Origin: Oxalicibacterium flavum
GTDB lineage: Bacteria > Pseudomonadota > Gammaproteobacteria > Burkholderiales > Burkholderiaceae_D
Length of the DNA stretch: 64,000 bases
Reading direction: 5' to 3'
Assembly (NCBI RefSeq): GCF_014635065.1
Contig: NZ_BMCG01000006.1
Span: forward strand, 124,001 to 188,000
Below the pieces are notes generated by a model. It saw only the letters and a list, made by a program, of their open reading frames with translations, searched no databases and was not told the origin of the DNA. Each line of letters starts with the position of its first letter. Within the stretch, counting starts at the first letter, position 1. Made by a program: the position numbers and the translations under genes. Of the stretch, positions 1 through 11,293 are shown piece after piece.

Positions 1-1518
1 CCGGCGCAGAAGGCGGCGGCGATTGCCGGTGTGGCGGCCGCTTTCGTCTATGTCCTGCTGGCCGGCTCGGGTGTGCCGGCGCAGCGCACGCTGTGCATGC
101 TGAGCGTGGTGGCGCTGGCCTTGTGGTTCGGGCGCATCACCAACGTCTCGCACGTGCTGTGCCTGGCACTGGGGGCAGTGGTGCTGAAGGACCCGTGGGC
201 GGTGCTCGGTGCCGGCTTCTGGCTGTCGTTCGGCGCGGTCGGCGTGATCCTGTATGCGACGGTCGGGCGCGCGCAGACCGTGGAGCAGCGCGCGCGGCCG
301 CACTGGCGCATCGCGCTGGAAACCGCGACGCGCACGCAGTACGCGGTCACGCTGGGACTGGTACCGCTGACGGTGCTGCTGTTCGGACAGGCCTCGCTGG
401 TCAGCCCGTTCGCCAATGCGATCGCGATTCCGCTCGTCAGCTTCCTGGTCACGCCGCTGTCGCTGGTCGGCAGCGTGCTGCCGGCGCCGCTGGCAGGCTG
501 GTGCCTGTGGCTGGCGCACTGGATGATCGAATGGCTGGCACGCCTGCTGCACTGGATGAGTGCCTTGCCGGCCGCGGTCTGGATCGCGCCGATTCCGTCG
601 TGGTGGATGTTCGCGCTGGCGGTGATCGGCACGCTCTGGATGCTGGCGCCGCGCGGCTGGCCGATGCGCTGGCTCGGGCTGTTCGCCTGGCTGCCGCTGG
701 TGTTGAACGCGCCGCTTCACCCGCGCGCCGGCGAGATGTGGGTGACTGCCTTCGACGTCGGGCAGGGCATGGCGGTGCTGGTCGAAACGCCAAATCATCG
801 CCTGCTGTACGACACCGGCCCGGCCTATTCGCCCGAAGCCGATGGCGGCAATCGCGTGGTGCTGCCGTACCTGCGTGCGCGCGGCATCCATAGGCTCGAC
901 GGCGTCATCGTCACGCACAGCGATACCGATCATTCGGGCGGTGCGCTGTCGATCTTTGCCGACATGCAGATCGGCTGGACCGCTTCCTCGCTGCCGTCCG
1001 CGCATCCGGTGGTGCAGCAGGCGCCGGCGCATCGCCCTTGTGTGGCGGGGCAGACGTGGGAATGGGACGGCGTGCGCTTCGAGATGCTGCATCCGACGCC
1101 CGAGATTTATCAGAGCGAGCGCTGGAAGCCGAACGCGCGCAGCTGCACGCTGAAGATCACCAGCGGCCGGCATGCGATCCTGCTGCCGGGCGACATCGAG
1201 GCGCAGCAGGAGGCGGAACTGGTGCGCAATTTTGGAAGCGAGCTACACGCCGACGTGCTGCTGGCGCCGCATCACGGCAGCGGCACGTCTTCGACCTGGC
1301 CGTTCCTGCGCACGGTGGCGCCGCAGATCGCGATCTTCCAGGTCGGTTATCGCAATCGCTATGGTCATCCCAAGCAGGAAATCGTCGAGCGCTACGGCGA
1401 GCTCGGCGTGCGGCGCCTGCGCAGCGATGCGGCGGGTGCCATTTCGGTGCGTTTCGGCGAGGGTATCGAGGTTGGCGAATACCGGCGCGAACATGCGCGC
1501 TACTGGTACGGGCGCTGA
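1..1518 (+). CDS. comEC: ComEC/Rec2 family DNA uptake channel protein, C-terminal part (5' truncated by window)
   Basis: The reading frame is open from base 1, so the gene begins upstream and 505 residues are visible. The first half is strongly hydrophobic with many membrane segments, as in the competence channel domain. The second half is a soluble metallo-beta-lactamase-fold domain with the start motif FDVGQG, the metal-binding THSDTDHSGG and a later LAPHHGSG. In the family this domain follows the channel and is thought to degrade the non-transported DNA strand. ComEC proteins are usually 750-850 residues, so roughly a third is missing. It lies 148 bp before pyrG in the same direction. Identification is confident; whether the cell is naturally competent cannot be judged here. 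Confidence 0.93.
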   Translation, partial: PAQKAAAIAGVAAAFVYVLLAGSGVPAQRTLCMLSVVALALWFGRITNVSHVLCLALGAVVLKDPWAVLGAGFWLSFGAVGVILYATVGRAQTVEQRARPHWRIALETATRTQYAVTLGLVPLTVLLFGQASLVSPFANAIAIPLVSFLVTPLSLVGSVLPAPLAGWCLWLAHWMIEWLARLLHWMSALPAAVWIAPIPSWWMFALAVIGTLWMLAPRGWPMRWLGLFAWLPLVLNAPLHPRAGEMWVTAFDVGQGMAVLVETPNHRLLYDTGPAYSPEADGGNRVVLPYLRARGIHRLDGVIVTHSDTDHSGGALSIFADMQIGWTASSLPSAHPVVQQAPAHRPCVAGQTWEWDGVRFEMLHPTPEIYQSERWKPNARSCTLKITSGRHAILLPGDIEAQQEAELVRNFGSELHADVLLAPHHGSGTSSTWPFLRTVAPQIAIFQVGYRNRYGHPKQEIVERYGELGVRRLRSDAAGAISVRFGEGIEVGEYRREHARYWYGR

Positions 1519-1600
1519 CGCGTGTGCAGCGCGCGTCGGGACAGGTTCGCGGTGTTGCAAGGCATTATGGCAGGTGCCGCAAATTTTGCCGGCAACGGGG

Positions 1601-1629
1601 TCGAGAGGGCGCGGGGTTTGGGGTATAAT
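1601..1629 (+). promoter_or_regulatory. Candidate sigma-70 promoter of pyrG
   Basis: A perfect TATAAT lies at 1624-1629, and TCGAGA (four of six matches to TTGACA) lies exactly 17 bp upstream at 1601-1606. Transcription would begin near 1636, leaving about 30 nt of leader before the pyrG ATG. The -10 box is clear; the -35 is modest. Confidence 0.6.
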
Positions 1630-1633
1630 TTGA

Positions 1634-3304
<1,671 letters not shown>

Positions 3305-3308
3305 GTAA

Positions 3309-4655
<1,347 letters not shown>

Positions 4656-4706
4656 TCGTTCTCCGGCCATGCCGTTGCATGGCCGGAACCGTTCCGGCCC
4701 GCTCCC

Positions 4707-5045
4707 ATGCGCCTGATCATCCTGTGCCTCGCGGTCTTGCTCGTCCTGATCCAGTACCCGCTGTGGCTGGGCAAGGGCGGCTGGCTGCGTGTCTGGGATC
4801 TCGATCGCCAGGTGACGGAGGCCGAACGCAAGAACGACGAACTGCGTGCGCGCAACGCCAAGCTCGCGTCCGAGGTGCAGGATCTGAAGGAAGGTACCGG
4901 CGCGGTCGAGGAACGGGCGCGCTACGAGCTCGGCATGATCAAGGAAAACGAGATCTTCGTGCAGATCATCGATCCGAACCGCAAATCGAATTTCGTCGCG
5001 ATTCCGCCGCCTCCGGTGAAGGACGACAAGAAGAAAAAGAACTGA
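4707..5045 (+). CDS. ftsB: Cell division protein FtsB
   Basis: This is a small bitopic inner-membrane protein of the divisome that forms the FtsQ-FtsB-FtsL complex. The 112-residue protein has a short cytoplasmic start, one membrane segment at about residues 3-21 (rich in Leu, Ile and Val), and then a charged heptad-like coiled coil (about 30-65) that would pair with FtsL. The Lys-rich tail ends in KKKKN and is somewhat longer than in enteric FtsB (about 103 residues). The position 51 bp after eno is the conserved neighbourhood of ftsB in proteobacteria and supports the call. Confidence 0.93.
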   Translation: MRLIILCLAVLLVLIQYPLWLGKGGWLRVWDLDRQVTEAERKNDELRARNAKLASEVQDLKEGTGAVEERARYELGMIKENEIFVQIIDPNRKSNFVAIPPPPVKDDKKKKN

Positions 5046-5064
5046 CGGTTCTGGCAGTCAGACG

Positions 5065-5093
5065 AAAAACGCGCCCCGGTCGGGCGCGTTTTT
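5065..5093. terminator. Bidirectional rho-independent terminator between ftsB and hslO
   Basis: A 12-bp perfect inverted repeat, AAAAACGCGCCC with GGGCGCGTTTTT, is separated by a 5-nt loop. It has an A-tract on one side and a T-tract on the other, so it can end both the rightward eno-ftsB transcript and the leftward hslO transcript. Confidence 0.9.
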
Positions 5094-5137
5094 CATTGGG
5101 CGTCTTTCTTGCGAAACGGCGCAGGGCATCGATGCGA

Positions 5138-6082
5138 TCAGTGCGTGTTGCGGTCGGCCGGCAGCATGGTTTCCACCGCCGATTCGACGGCGAACAATTG
5201 CGCGCAATCGACCCGGTCGAACTCGTAATGCTGGCCGCAGAAGTCGCAGTTGACCTCGAGCTTGCCGAGTTCGGTCAATGCCTCCTCGATTTCCGGCTGG
5301 CCCAGCATCTTGAGCATGGCGCCGACCTTCTCGCGCGTGCACGAGCACTGGAAGGATGGATGGCGCGGATCGAAGACGCGGATCGTCTCTTCCCAGAACA
5401 GGCGGCGCATCAGGGTTTCGACGTCGGTGCTCAGCAGTTCCTCGCGGCGCAGTGTGGAGGCCAGCATGACGGTGCGTTCCCAGGTGGCGAGATCGTCCTC
5501 GGCGCCGCTGCTGCTGGAACTTGCGCTGGCAATGCCGCCTTCGCGCGGCAGTTTCTGCAGCAGCAGGCCGCGCGCGGCCTGGTCGTCGGCGGCGAGCCAG
5601 AGCCTGGTATCGAGTTGTTCGGAACGCAGCATGTAGTTCTCGATCACGACCGCGATCGATTCGCCGGTCAGCGGCACGATGCCCTGATACGGCTGCTGGC
5701 CCGGCAGCTTGTCCTTGGGATCGAGCGTGATGACGAAGCGGCCGTCACCTTCCGCGTTGACGAGTTGCGTCAGCGTCATGCCGTCGTCGATGGTTGCGTC
5801 CTCGGCCAGCTTGGCGGTGGCGCGCAGGTGCAGTTCGGAGTCACATTCGACCACCATCAGGCGCACCGGGCCGTCGCCATGGATCTGCATGACGACCGCG
5901 CCGTTGAACTTGAGGTTGGCCGACAGCAGGGCGGCGGCAGCCATCATCTCGCCGAGCACCGTCTTCACGGCCGGTGGATAGTCGTGGCGCGAGCGCACCT
6001 CGCGCCAGGTATCGGAAACATCGACCAGTTCGCCGCGCACGGCGCTGTCTTCGAACAAGAATTTTTGAAGCACGTCGGCCAT
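5138..6082 (-). CDS. hslO: Hsp33, redox-regulated holdase chaperone
   Basis: Hsp33 is a cytoplasmic chaperone that is switched on by oxidation and unfolding and holds client proteins until the DnaK system can refold them. The 314-residue protein carries the redox switch near its C-terminus as CSC followed by CDFC, the four zinc-binding cysteines of the family. The N-terminal core begins MADVLQKFLFED and has the expected RGEL segment. It starts 2 bp after the stop of the gamma carbonic anhydrase-like gene, so the two are one transcription unit. A strong terminator follows its stop codon. Confidence 0.97.
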   Translation of the reverse strand: MADVLQKFLFEDSAVRGELVDVSDTWREVRSRHDYPPAVKTVLGEMMAAAALLSANLKFNGAVVMQIHGDGPVRLMVVECDSELHLRATAKLAEDATIDDGMTLTQLVNAEGDGRFVITLDPKDKLPGQQPYQGIVPLTGESIAVVIENYMLRSEQLDTRLWLAADDQAARGLLLQKLPREGGIASASSSSSGAEDDLATWERTVMLASTLRREELLSTDVETLMRRLFWEETIRVFDPRHPSFQCSCTREKVGAMLKMLGQPEIEEALTELGKLEVNCDFCGQHYEFDRVDCAQLFAVESAVETMLPADRNTH

Positions 6083-6084
6083 GG

Positions 6085-6609
6085 TTATCCTATTCTTTTC
6101 AATTGAGTCTTGAATTGCCGGCTGCGCTCGGCATAGCTGTCGGCGATGCGGCGCAAGTTGGCGATATCCTTCTCGTCGAGCGTGCGCAGGGCGCGCGCCG
6201 GCGATCCGATGATCAGTGTGTTGTCGGGAAAGGTCTTGCCTTCGGTGACCAGCGCACCGGCACCGACCAGGCAGTTCCTGCCGATGCGCGCGCCGTTCAG
6301 GATCACGGCCTGGATGCCGATCAGCGACCCTTCGCCGATGCTGCAGCCGTGCAGCATGGCCTGATGGCCGACACTGACGTGGTCTTCCATCTGCAGCGGG
6401 AAACCGGGGTCGGCATGCAGAACCGCGCCTTCCTGCAGATTGCAGTTGCGGCCGATCGTGATGTTTTCGTGATCGCCGCGGATCGTCGCCTGAAACCAGA
6501 CGCTGCTGTCCTCGCCCAGCGTCACGCGCCCGACCACGGTGGCCGAATCGGTGACGTAGGCTGACGATGCAATGGCGGGCACATGTTCGCCCAATTGGTA
6601 GATGGCCAT
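6085..6609 (-). CDS. Gamma carbonic anhydrase family protein (YrdA/PaaY-like hexapeptide protein)
   Basis: The 174-residue protein consists of hexapeptide repeats that form a left-handed beta-helix trimer. The histidines of the gamma carbonic anhydrase metal site are visible in VLHADPG and in VGHQAMLHGC. Family members bind zinc or other divalent metals and have carbonic anhydrase, thioesterase or unknown activity, so I do not assign a substrate. It is the first gene of a two-gene unit with hslO, 2 bp apart. This pairing is common in betaproteobacteria, but its functional meaning is not known to me. Confidence 0.9.
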   Translation of the reverse strand: MAIYQLGEHVPAIASSAYVTDSATVVGRVTLGEDSSVWFQATIRGDHENITIGRNCNLQEGAVLHADPGFPLQMEDHVSVGHQAMLHGCSIGEGSLIGIQAVILNGARIGRNCLVGAGALVTEGKTFPDNTLIIGSPARALRTLDEKDIANLRRIADSYAERSRQFKTQLKRIG

Positions 6610-6805
6610 GGTTTCAGTAGAATGTTCGGTTCAGCGGAGATCGCGAGACACGCGATCCGGCAATCCTGCCTGCCGCAAGCGCCCTAACTGGGGATGACTT
6701 CGGAAATTGAAAGGGCGCCGGCAGGCTGTCACCGGCCGTCGTCGTGCAGGCATGCGCAAGGCGTGCAAGGGTTGCAATGGGCCAAACCGCTATTTTACGT
6801 TACCA

Positions 6806-7633
6806 ATGACCGATTCACTTCCTTCCTCCATGCGTCTGCCGGAACTGCGCCACGCTGCGCTGGAACTGATCGTGGAAGCCGACCCGGCGCGCAAGGCGGA
6901 GGCCACCATGGCGCTGGCGAAGGCCGGGCAGGCCGGCGCGCTGCGCATCGATCCCGCGGCCAGCCTGCACACGCAACAGACGGTGCCGGGCAGGCCGGCG
7001 CGGCCGCTGCTGATTTCGCCCAAGCACGTCGAGCGGCGCGCCATGCATACGGCCGAAGGGCGCGCCGCCACCATCCACGCGCTCACGCACATCGAATTCA
7101 ACGCGATCAACCTGGCGCTCGATGCGATCTGGCGGTTTGCCGACATGCCTGCGCTCTATTATCTCGACTGGCTCAGGGTGGCTGGCGAGGAGGCGCTGCA
7201 TTTCTCGCTGCTGGCGGTGCATCTGCGGACGCTCGGCTACACCTACGGCGATTTCGCCGCGCACGACAGTCTGTGGGAAATGGCCGAGAAGACCGCGGGC
7301 GATGTGCTGGCGCGCATGGCGCTGGTGCCGCGCACGCTGGAAGCGCGCGGACTCGATGCTTCGCCGCCGATGCGCGCCAAGCTGGCGCAGGCCGGCGACC
7401 ACGAGGCGGCCGCCATCATCGACATCATCCTGCGCGACGAGATCGGCCACGTCGCCGTCGGCAACCGCTGGTATCGCGCGCTGTGCGATGCGCGCGGACT
7501 GGAGCCGATCGCCACCTACCGCCAGTTGTCGCGCCACTACAAGGCGCCGGTGCTGCGCGGCCCGTTCAATCTGCCGGCACGGCGCGCTGCGGGTTTCAGT
7601 GAGGCTGAGCTGGCGGCATTGCTCGAGACTTGA
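6806..7633 (+). CDS. DUF455 family ferritin-like protein
   Basis: The protein is a predicted all-helical ferritin-like fold of 275 residues. Likely di-iron ligands are spread through it: Glu in THIEFNAI, Glu/His in GEEALHF, and Asp/Glu/His in DEIGHV. Family members are annotated as ferritin-like or MiaE-like, and their substrate is unknown. I chose the ATG at 6806 because the product then starts MTDSLPSSMRLPEL, while the upstream extension is unrelated basic sequence. A -10-like TATTTT lies 9 nt before this ATG (6791-6796). It runs divergently from the carbonic anhydrase-hslO unit. Confidence 0.85.
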   Translation: MTDSLPSSMRLPELRHAALELIVEADPARKAEATMALAKAGQAGALRIDPAASLHTQQTVPGRPARPLLISPKHVERRAMHTAEGRAATIHALTHIEFNAINLALDAIWRFADMPALYYLDWLRVAGEEALHFSLLAVHLRTLGYTYGDFAAHDSLWEMAEKTAGDVLARMALVPRTLEARGLDASPPMRAKLAQAGDHEAAAIIDIILRDEIGHVAVGNRWYRALCDARGLEPIATYRQLSRHYKAPVLRGPFNLPARRAAGFSEAELAALLET

Positions 7634-7758
7634 TGAAATGTTGTCTGAATGATTACATCTTGTTACTGTTGCGCAAGAACTTGTTAAAGAGGCCAAAGTC
7701 GAAGTAACAGCCGGCAAGCAAGCATGCTTTTCCGGCCAGTCAATCGAAAGGGATGATC
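7634..7758 (+). promoter_or_regulatory. Intergenic region upstream of the lipoprotein pair, with repeats
   Basis: Two direct copies of CTTGTTA occur at 7659-7665 and 7680-7686, exactly 21 bp apart, which is two turns of the helix. TGTTACT (7661-7667) is also repeated in inverted form as AGTAACA (7703-7709). A GAAAGGG ribosome-binding site precedes the lipoprotein start. The spacing suggests binding of a regulator to one DNA face, but no regulator is identified. Confidence 0.35.
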
Positions 7759-7983
7759 ATGACAAGAAAATGGATGGCATTGCTGGCAGGCGTGCTGCTG
7801 TTGTCCGGACTGGCGGCATGCCAGAAAAAGGATGAAGGGCCGGCGGAACGTGTCGGCAAGAAGCTCGATGAAGCCGCATCGACCGCAGCCGAAAAGATAG
7901 AAGAAGTCACTTCCAAGGTTGGAGAGAAGATGCAGGAAGCCGGAAAGAGCATTCAGAAGGCAGCTGACGACGCCAAAAACTGA
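7759..7983 (+). CDS. Small lipoprotein with 11-residue amphipathic repeats (copy 1)
   Basis: The protein has a lipoprotein signal peptide ending in the lipobox LAAC, giving a mature part of about 55 residues starting CQKKDEGPAER. The rest is charged and helical, made of 11-residue units: LDEAASTAAEK, IEEVTSKVGEK, MQEAGKSIQKA, then ADDAKN. This periodicity resembles LEA-like or apolipoprotein-like surface helices. I prefer the ATG at 7759 (74 residues) over that at 7753 because AAAGGG then has a proper spacing. The next gene is a shorter paralogue. The function is unknown; a stress-related envelope role is a guess. Confidence 0.8.
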   Translation: MTRKWMALLAGVLLLSGLAACQKKDEGPAERVGKKLDEAASTAAEKIEEVTSKVGEKMQEAGKSIQKAADDAKN

Positions 7984-8033
7984 GACGTCTCTTCAGCAAT
8001 TCGCAAGAAACAACCCATCAGAAAGGAATCATC

Positions 8034-8228
8034 ATGAATACGAAAAAAGCGTTGCTTTCCCTGTTGACGGTATCGGCATTGGCAATCGGCCTGGCAGGCT
8101 GCCAGAAAGAAGGTCCGGCAGAACGTGCCGGCAAGCAGATCGACAATGCGACGGAAACGGCTGGCGAGAAAATCCAGGAAGCCGGTCAGGATATCCAGCG
8201 CGCAGCTGATGACGCCAAGAAAGACTAA
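8034..8228 (+). CDS. Small lipoprotein with 11-residue amphipathic repeats (copy 2)
   Basis: This 64-residue paralogue of the preceding gene has a signal peptide with lipobox LAGC and a mature part starting CQKEGPAERAGK. It has two 11-residue units, IDNATETAGEK and IQEAGQDIQRA, followed by ADDAKKD. It is therefore one 11-mer (33 bp) shorter than its neighbour, which points to tandem duplication followed by gain or loss of one repeat. AAAGGA precedes the start codon, and only 50 bp separate the two genes. A strong terminator follows, so the pair is a closed unit. Function unknown. Confidence 0.8.
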   Translation: MNTKKALLSLLTVSALAIGLAGCQKEGPAERAGKQIDNATETAGEKIQEAGQDIQRAADDAKKD

Positions 8229-8275
8229 CCCTATATACTGACGTCGATGGCGTCGCCATCGTTGTCCGTATTCTC

Positions 8276-8303
8276 TGCCGCATGCACTGCATGCGGCATT
8301 TTT
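8276..8303 (+). terminator. Rho-independent terminator of the lipoprotein pair
   Basis: A 10-bp perfect stem, TGCCGCATGC with GCATGCGGCA, has a 3-nt loop and is followed by TTTTTG. It ends the two-lipoprotein unit. An in-frame ATG of the next gene at 8282 lies inside this stem, which argues for the later start at 8315. Confidence 0.88.
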
Positions 8304-8314
8304 GTTTGCCTTTC

Positions 8315-9187
8315 ATGAAATCCTCGCGTTCCGAATTCTTTGCCATCCGCGGCTTGCGCCATCACGTTCGACACTGGGGCGAGGAGGGCGCGCCCGTGCT
8401 CTTCATGCTGCACGGCTGGATGGACGTGTCGGCCACCTTCCAGTTTCTGGTGGACGCGATGGCGCGCGACGTCCACGTCATCGCACCGGACTGGCGCGGC
8501 TTCGGCGGGACTGCGCACGCGCCCGGCGGTTACTGGTTTCCCGACTATCTTGCCGACCTCGACGCGCTGATCGCGCATTATTCGCCGCAGGCGCCGGTCG
8601 ATCTGCTCGGTCACAGCCTGGGTGCCAACGTGGCGGGCGTCTATGCCGGCGTGCGGCCGCAGCACGTGCGTCGCCTGATTCTGCTCGAAGGTTTCGGCAT
8701 GCCGTCGCCGGCACCGACCGAAGCGCCGCGCCGCTACGCGCAATGGCTGGACGAGGTGCGCGACACGCCTTCCTTGCGTTCCTACGCCACGTCTGCCGAA
8801 GTGGCGGCGCGCCTGCAGAAGAACAATGCGCGCCTGAGCGACGCCCGTGCCGCTTTCCTGGCGACGCACTGGGCGGCGCAGGGCGAGGACGGGCGCTGGC
8901 ATCTGCAGGCCGATGCGCGCCATCGTCGCAGCAACCCCGTGCTGTACCGGCTGGAAGAAGTGCTGGCCTGCTGGCAGCAGGTGAGCGCGCCGGTGTTGTG
9001 GGTGGATGCGGCGCAGAGCGAGTTGCTGCCGCGCTTCGGCGATGCGCAGCAGGCGCGTGCGGAAGTCGAACGGCGCCGGGCGCATCTGGCCGACGTGCAC
9101 AGCCTGACGGTCGAGGATGCAGGCCACATGCTGCATCACGACCAGCCCGAGCGCATCGCCGCCGCCATCGACGCTTTTCTGGAATAG
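8315..9187 (+). CDS. Alpha/beta hydrolase fold protein
   Basis: The 290-residue cytoplasmic enzyme has the oxyanion-hole region LHGWMD, the nucleophile elbow GHSLGANVAG with its serine, and a late histidine in DAGHMLHHDQ, completing a Ser-Asp-His triad pattern. Such enzymes hydrolyse esters, amides or epoxides, and the sequence alone does not show which. The start at 8315 (MKSSRSEFFAI) was chosen because the upstream ATG at 8282 sits within a terminator stem. The following PHP-domain gene is in the same direction 126 bp downstream. Confidence 0.85.
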   Translation: MKSSRSEFFAIRGLRHHVRHWGEEGAPVLFMLHGWMDVSATFQFLVDAMARDVHVIAPDWRGFGGTAHAPGGYWFPDYLADLDALIAHYSPQAPVDLLGHSLGANVAGVYAGVRPQHVRRLILLEGFGMPSPAPTEAPRRYAQWLDEVRDTPSLRSYATSAEVAARLQKNNARLSDARAAFLATHWAAQGEDGRWHLQADARHRRSNPVLYRLEEVLACWQQVSAPVLWVDAAQSELLPRFGDAQQARAEVERRRAHLADVHSLTVEDAGHMLHHDQPERIAAAIDAFLE

Positions 9188-9313
9188 AACTTGCGACTGG
9201 CGGGGTGCGAGTGCCGCGAAGGCAGGCCGATGGCGGTGGCGTGCCCGGAAAGAATCGGCCAACCCACGTACAATCATGAAAGTTGAATGTTCCAGCCCGC
9301 CTGTCTGACTCCC

Positions 9314-10150
9314 ATGTTGAATTTCGATCTCCACTGCCACTCGAATGTTTCCGACGGCACGCTGTCGCCGACGGCGCTCGCCGCACGTGCGCAGGCCAAT
9401 GGCGTCGATGTCTGGGCCATGACCGATCACGACGAGGTGGCGGGCATCGCCGAGGCGCGCGCCGCCGCCGCTGCGATCGGCCTGCCTTATGTGCCGGGCG
9501 TCGAGATTTCGATCACCTGGGCCGGGCAGACGGTGCATATCGTCGGCTTGCAGATCGACGAGACCAACCAGGCATTGATCGATGGCCTGGCGAGCCTGCG
9601 CGGTGGCCGCGAAAGGCGCGCACGCGACATGGCGGCGCAACTGGAAACGGTCGGCATCCACGGTTCGTTCGAGGGCGCGCTCAAGTTCGTCGGCAATCCG
9701 GACCTGATCTCGCGCACGCACTTCGCGCGCTACATCCTCGAGCTCGGTCTGTGCAAGAACCTGTCGGAAGTGTTCGCCGAATACCTGGGGGAGGGCAAGG
9801 CGGGTTTCGTGCCGCACCGCTGGGCCACGCTGCCGGATGCACTTCAATGGATCAAAGGCGCCGGCGGCATTGCCGTGATCGCGCATCCGGGCCGTTACAA
9901 GTTCAGCGACACCGCCTTCGATGCGCTGTTCGCGGAATTCAAGGATCTCGGCGGCACCGCGATTGAGGTGACGACCGGCAGCCATACGCCGGACCAGTAC
10001 GAGGAATATGCGAAGGTTGCCAACCGCTACGGTTTCCTGGCCTCGCGCGGTTCCGATTTCCATGGCCCGGGCGAGTCGCGCGTCGATCTGGGCGCCTTGC
10101 CGCCCTTGCCGGCCGGCGTGAAGCCGGTCTGGCATGACTGGTCGATCTGA
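9314..10150 (+). CDS. rnm: PHP-domain phosphoesterase, probable 5'-3' exoribonuclease RNase AM (YciV/Rnm family)
   Basis: The 278-residue protein opens with the PHP motif DLHCHSNVSDG, followed by MTDHDEV, PGVEIS, a late IAHPGRY and the closing GSDFHGPGE, all metal-ligand regions of the PHP fold. In E. coli the homologue YciV/RNase AM trims RNA 5' ends, including rRNA, with a trinuclear metal site. The start at 9314 gives the conserved MLNFDLHCH and avoids a nine-residue unconserved extension. A TACAAT -10-like box lies in the preceding spacer at about 9270. A role in nucleotide or oligoribonucleotide cleavage is secure; exact substrate is inferred from the family. Confidence 0.85.
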   Translation: MLNFDLHCHSNVSDGTLSPTALAARAQANGVDVWAMTDHDEVAGIAEARAAAAAIGLPYVPGVEISITWAGQTVHIVGLQIDETNQALIDGLASLRGGRERRARDMAAQLETVGIHGSFEGALKFVGNPDLISRTHFARYILELGLCKNLSEVFAEYLGEGKAGFVPHRWATLPDALQWIKGAGGIAVIAHPGRYKFSDTAFDALFAEFKDLGGTAIEVTTGSHTPDQYEEYAKVANRYGFLASRGSDFHGPGESRVDLGALPPLPAGVKPVWHDWSI

Positions 10151-10303
10151 AATACGTCAGATATTTCATTGAGCGCAGCCTTGCTTTCCGGTATCTTGCG
10201 CACTTGAATTTTGCGGTGCCGGTCTCATATTCATCCCGGATTCGTCCGCACGGCGCCCGGTTACGCTGCCAGATCGCACCGGACGACGCCCGTGCGCTTA
10301 CAC

Positions 10304-10331
10304 CTTGAGATACCCGCGATACACCCGTTTA
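10304..10331 (+). promoter_or_regulatory. Candidate sigma-32 (heat-shock) promoter of htpX
   Basis: CTTGAGA (10304-10310) is followed after 13 bp by CCCGTTTA (10324-10331), a partial match to the sigma-32 consensus CTTGAAA and CCCCATTT. htpX is a heat-shock gene in enterics, which supports the reading. A GGAGG-type ribosome-binding site (GGAGGC, 10341-10346) follows before the ATG at 10353. Confidence 0.45.
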
Positions 10332-10352
10332 ATACCCGATGGAGGCAATTGA

Positions 10353-11228
10353 ATGAAACGGATCCTGCTGTTTGTCGCAACCAATATTGCCGTGATTGCG
10401 GTGATGTCGATCGTGCTGTCGCTGCTCGGCGTCGATCGCTACATGACGCAATCGGGCCTCAATCTGCCGTCGTTGCTGGTGTTCTCGCTGGTGGTCGGTT
10501 TCACCGGTTCCATCATCTCGCTGCTGATCAGCAAGCCGATGGCAAAGTGGTCGACAGGCGCGCGCGTGATCGAGTCGCCGTCGTCGAGCACCGAACTGTG
10601 GCTGGTCGATACCGTACGCAAGCTGTCGGATCGTGCCGGCATCGCCATGCCGGAAGTGGCGGTCTATGACGGTGAGCCGAATGCCTTCGCCACCGGTGCC
10701 TTCAAGAACTCGGCGCTGGTCGCGGTGTCTACCGGACTGCTGCAGAGCATGAACAAGGAAGAGGTGGAAGCCGTGCTGGCGCACGAAGTGGCGCACGTCG
10801 CCAACGGCGACATGGTGACCATGACGCTGGTGCAGGGCGTGGTCAATACCTTCGTCGTGTTCCTGTCGCGCGTGGTCGGCTACTTCGTCGATCGTGCCAT
10901 TTCGCGCAACAGCAACAGCGAAGGGCACGGCATCGGCTACATGGTGACGGTGCTGGTCTGCCAGGTCGTGTTCGGCATCGCCGCCTCGATCATCGTCGCG
11001 TGGTTTTCGCGTCACCGCGAATTCCGTGCGGATGCCGGTGCGGCCAAGCTGATGGGTACGCCGCAGCCGATGATGAAGGCGCTCGCGCGCCTGGGCGGCA
11101 TTGAGCCGACGGCCCTGCCGGAAAACCTGGCGTCGTTCGGCATCAACGACAAGCCGGGTTTCACGGCGCTGTTTTCCACCCATCCGCCGATCGAGCAGCG
11201 CATCGCCGCACTGCGCAACCTTCAGTGA
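10353..11228 (+). CDS. htpX: Membrane zinc metalloprotease HtpX
   Basis: HtpX is an inner-membrane endopeptidase of family M48 that degrades misfolded membrane proteins together with FtsH. The 291-residue protein has two N-terminal membrane segments (about residues 5-25 and 35-55), the zinc motif HEVAH with a following AHVANGD, two further hydrophobic segments after the active site, and the third-ligand region [12 protein letters not shown]. Length matches the E. coli protein (293). A sigma-32-like promoter precedes it and a terminator follows, so it is probably a single-gene unit. Confidence 0.97.
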   Translation: MKRILLFVATNIAVIAVMSIVLSLLGVDRYMTQSGLNLPSLLVFSLVVGFTGSIISLLISKPMAKWSTGARVIESPSSSTELWLVDTVRKLSDRAGIAMPEVAVYDGEPNAFATGAFKNSALVAVSTGLLQSMNKEEVEAVLAHEVAHVANGDMVTMTLVQGVVNTFVVFLSRVVGYFVDRAISRNSNSEGHGIGYMVTVLVCQVVFGIAASIIVAWFSRHREFRADAGAAKLMGTPQPMMKALARLGGIEPTALPENLASFGINDKPGFTALFSTHPPIEQRIAALRNLQ

Positions 11229-11252
11229 TGTCTTTTTTATAGAAGGATAGCG

Positions 11253-11291
11253 ACGGCGACAGCACCCACCATGCTGTCGCCGTTCTTGTTT
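11253..11291 (+). terminator. Rho-independent terminator of htpX
   Basis: The 12-bp perfect stem ACGGCGACAGCA with TGCTGTCGCCGT has a 7-nt loop and is followed by TCTTGTTT. It ends just 2 bp before the ATG of the next gene, so that gene must be transcribed either by read-through or from a start inside or after this hairpin. Confidence 0.75.
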
Positions 11292-11293
11292 AC

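Noticed and set aside
8231-10135. 634-codon minus-strand open frame over the hydrolase and PHP genes
   Set aside because: Shadow of two plus-strand genes with clear catalytic motifs; the product has random composition.
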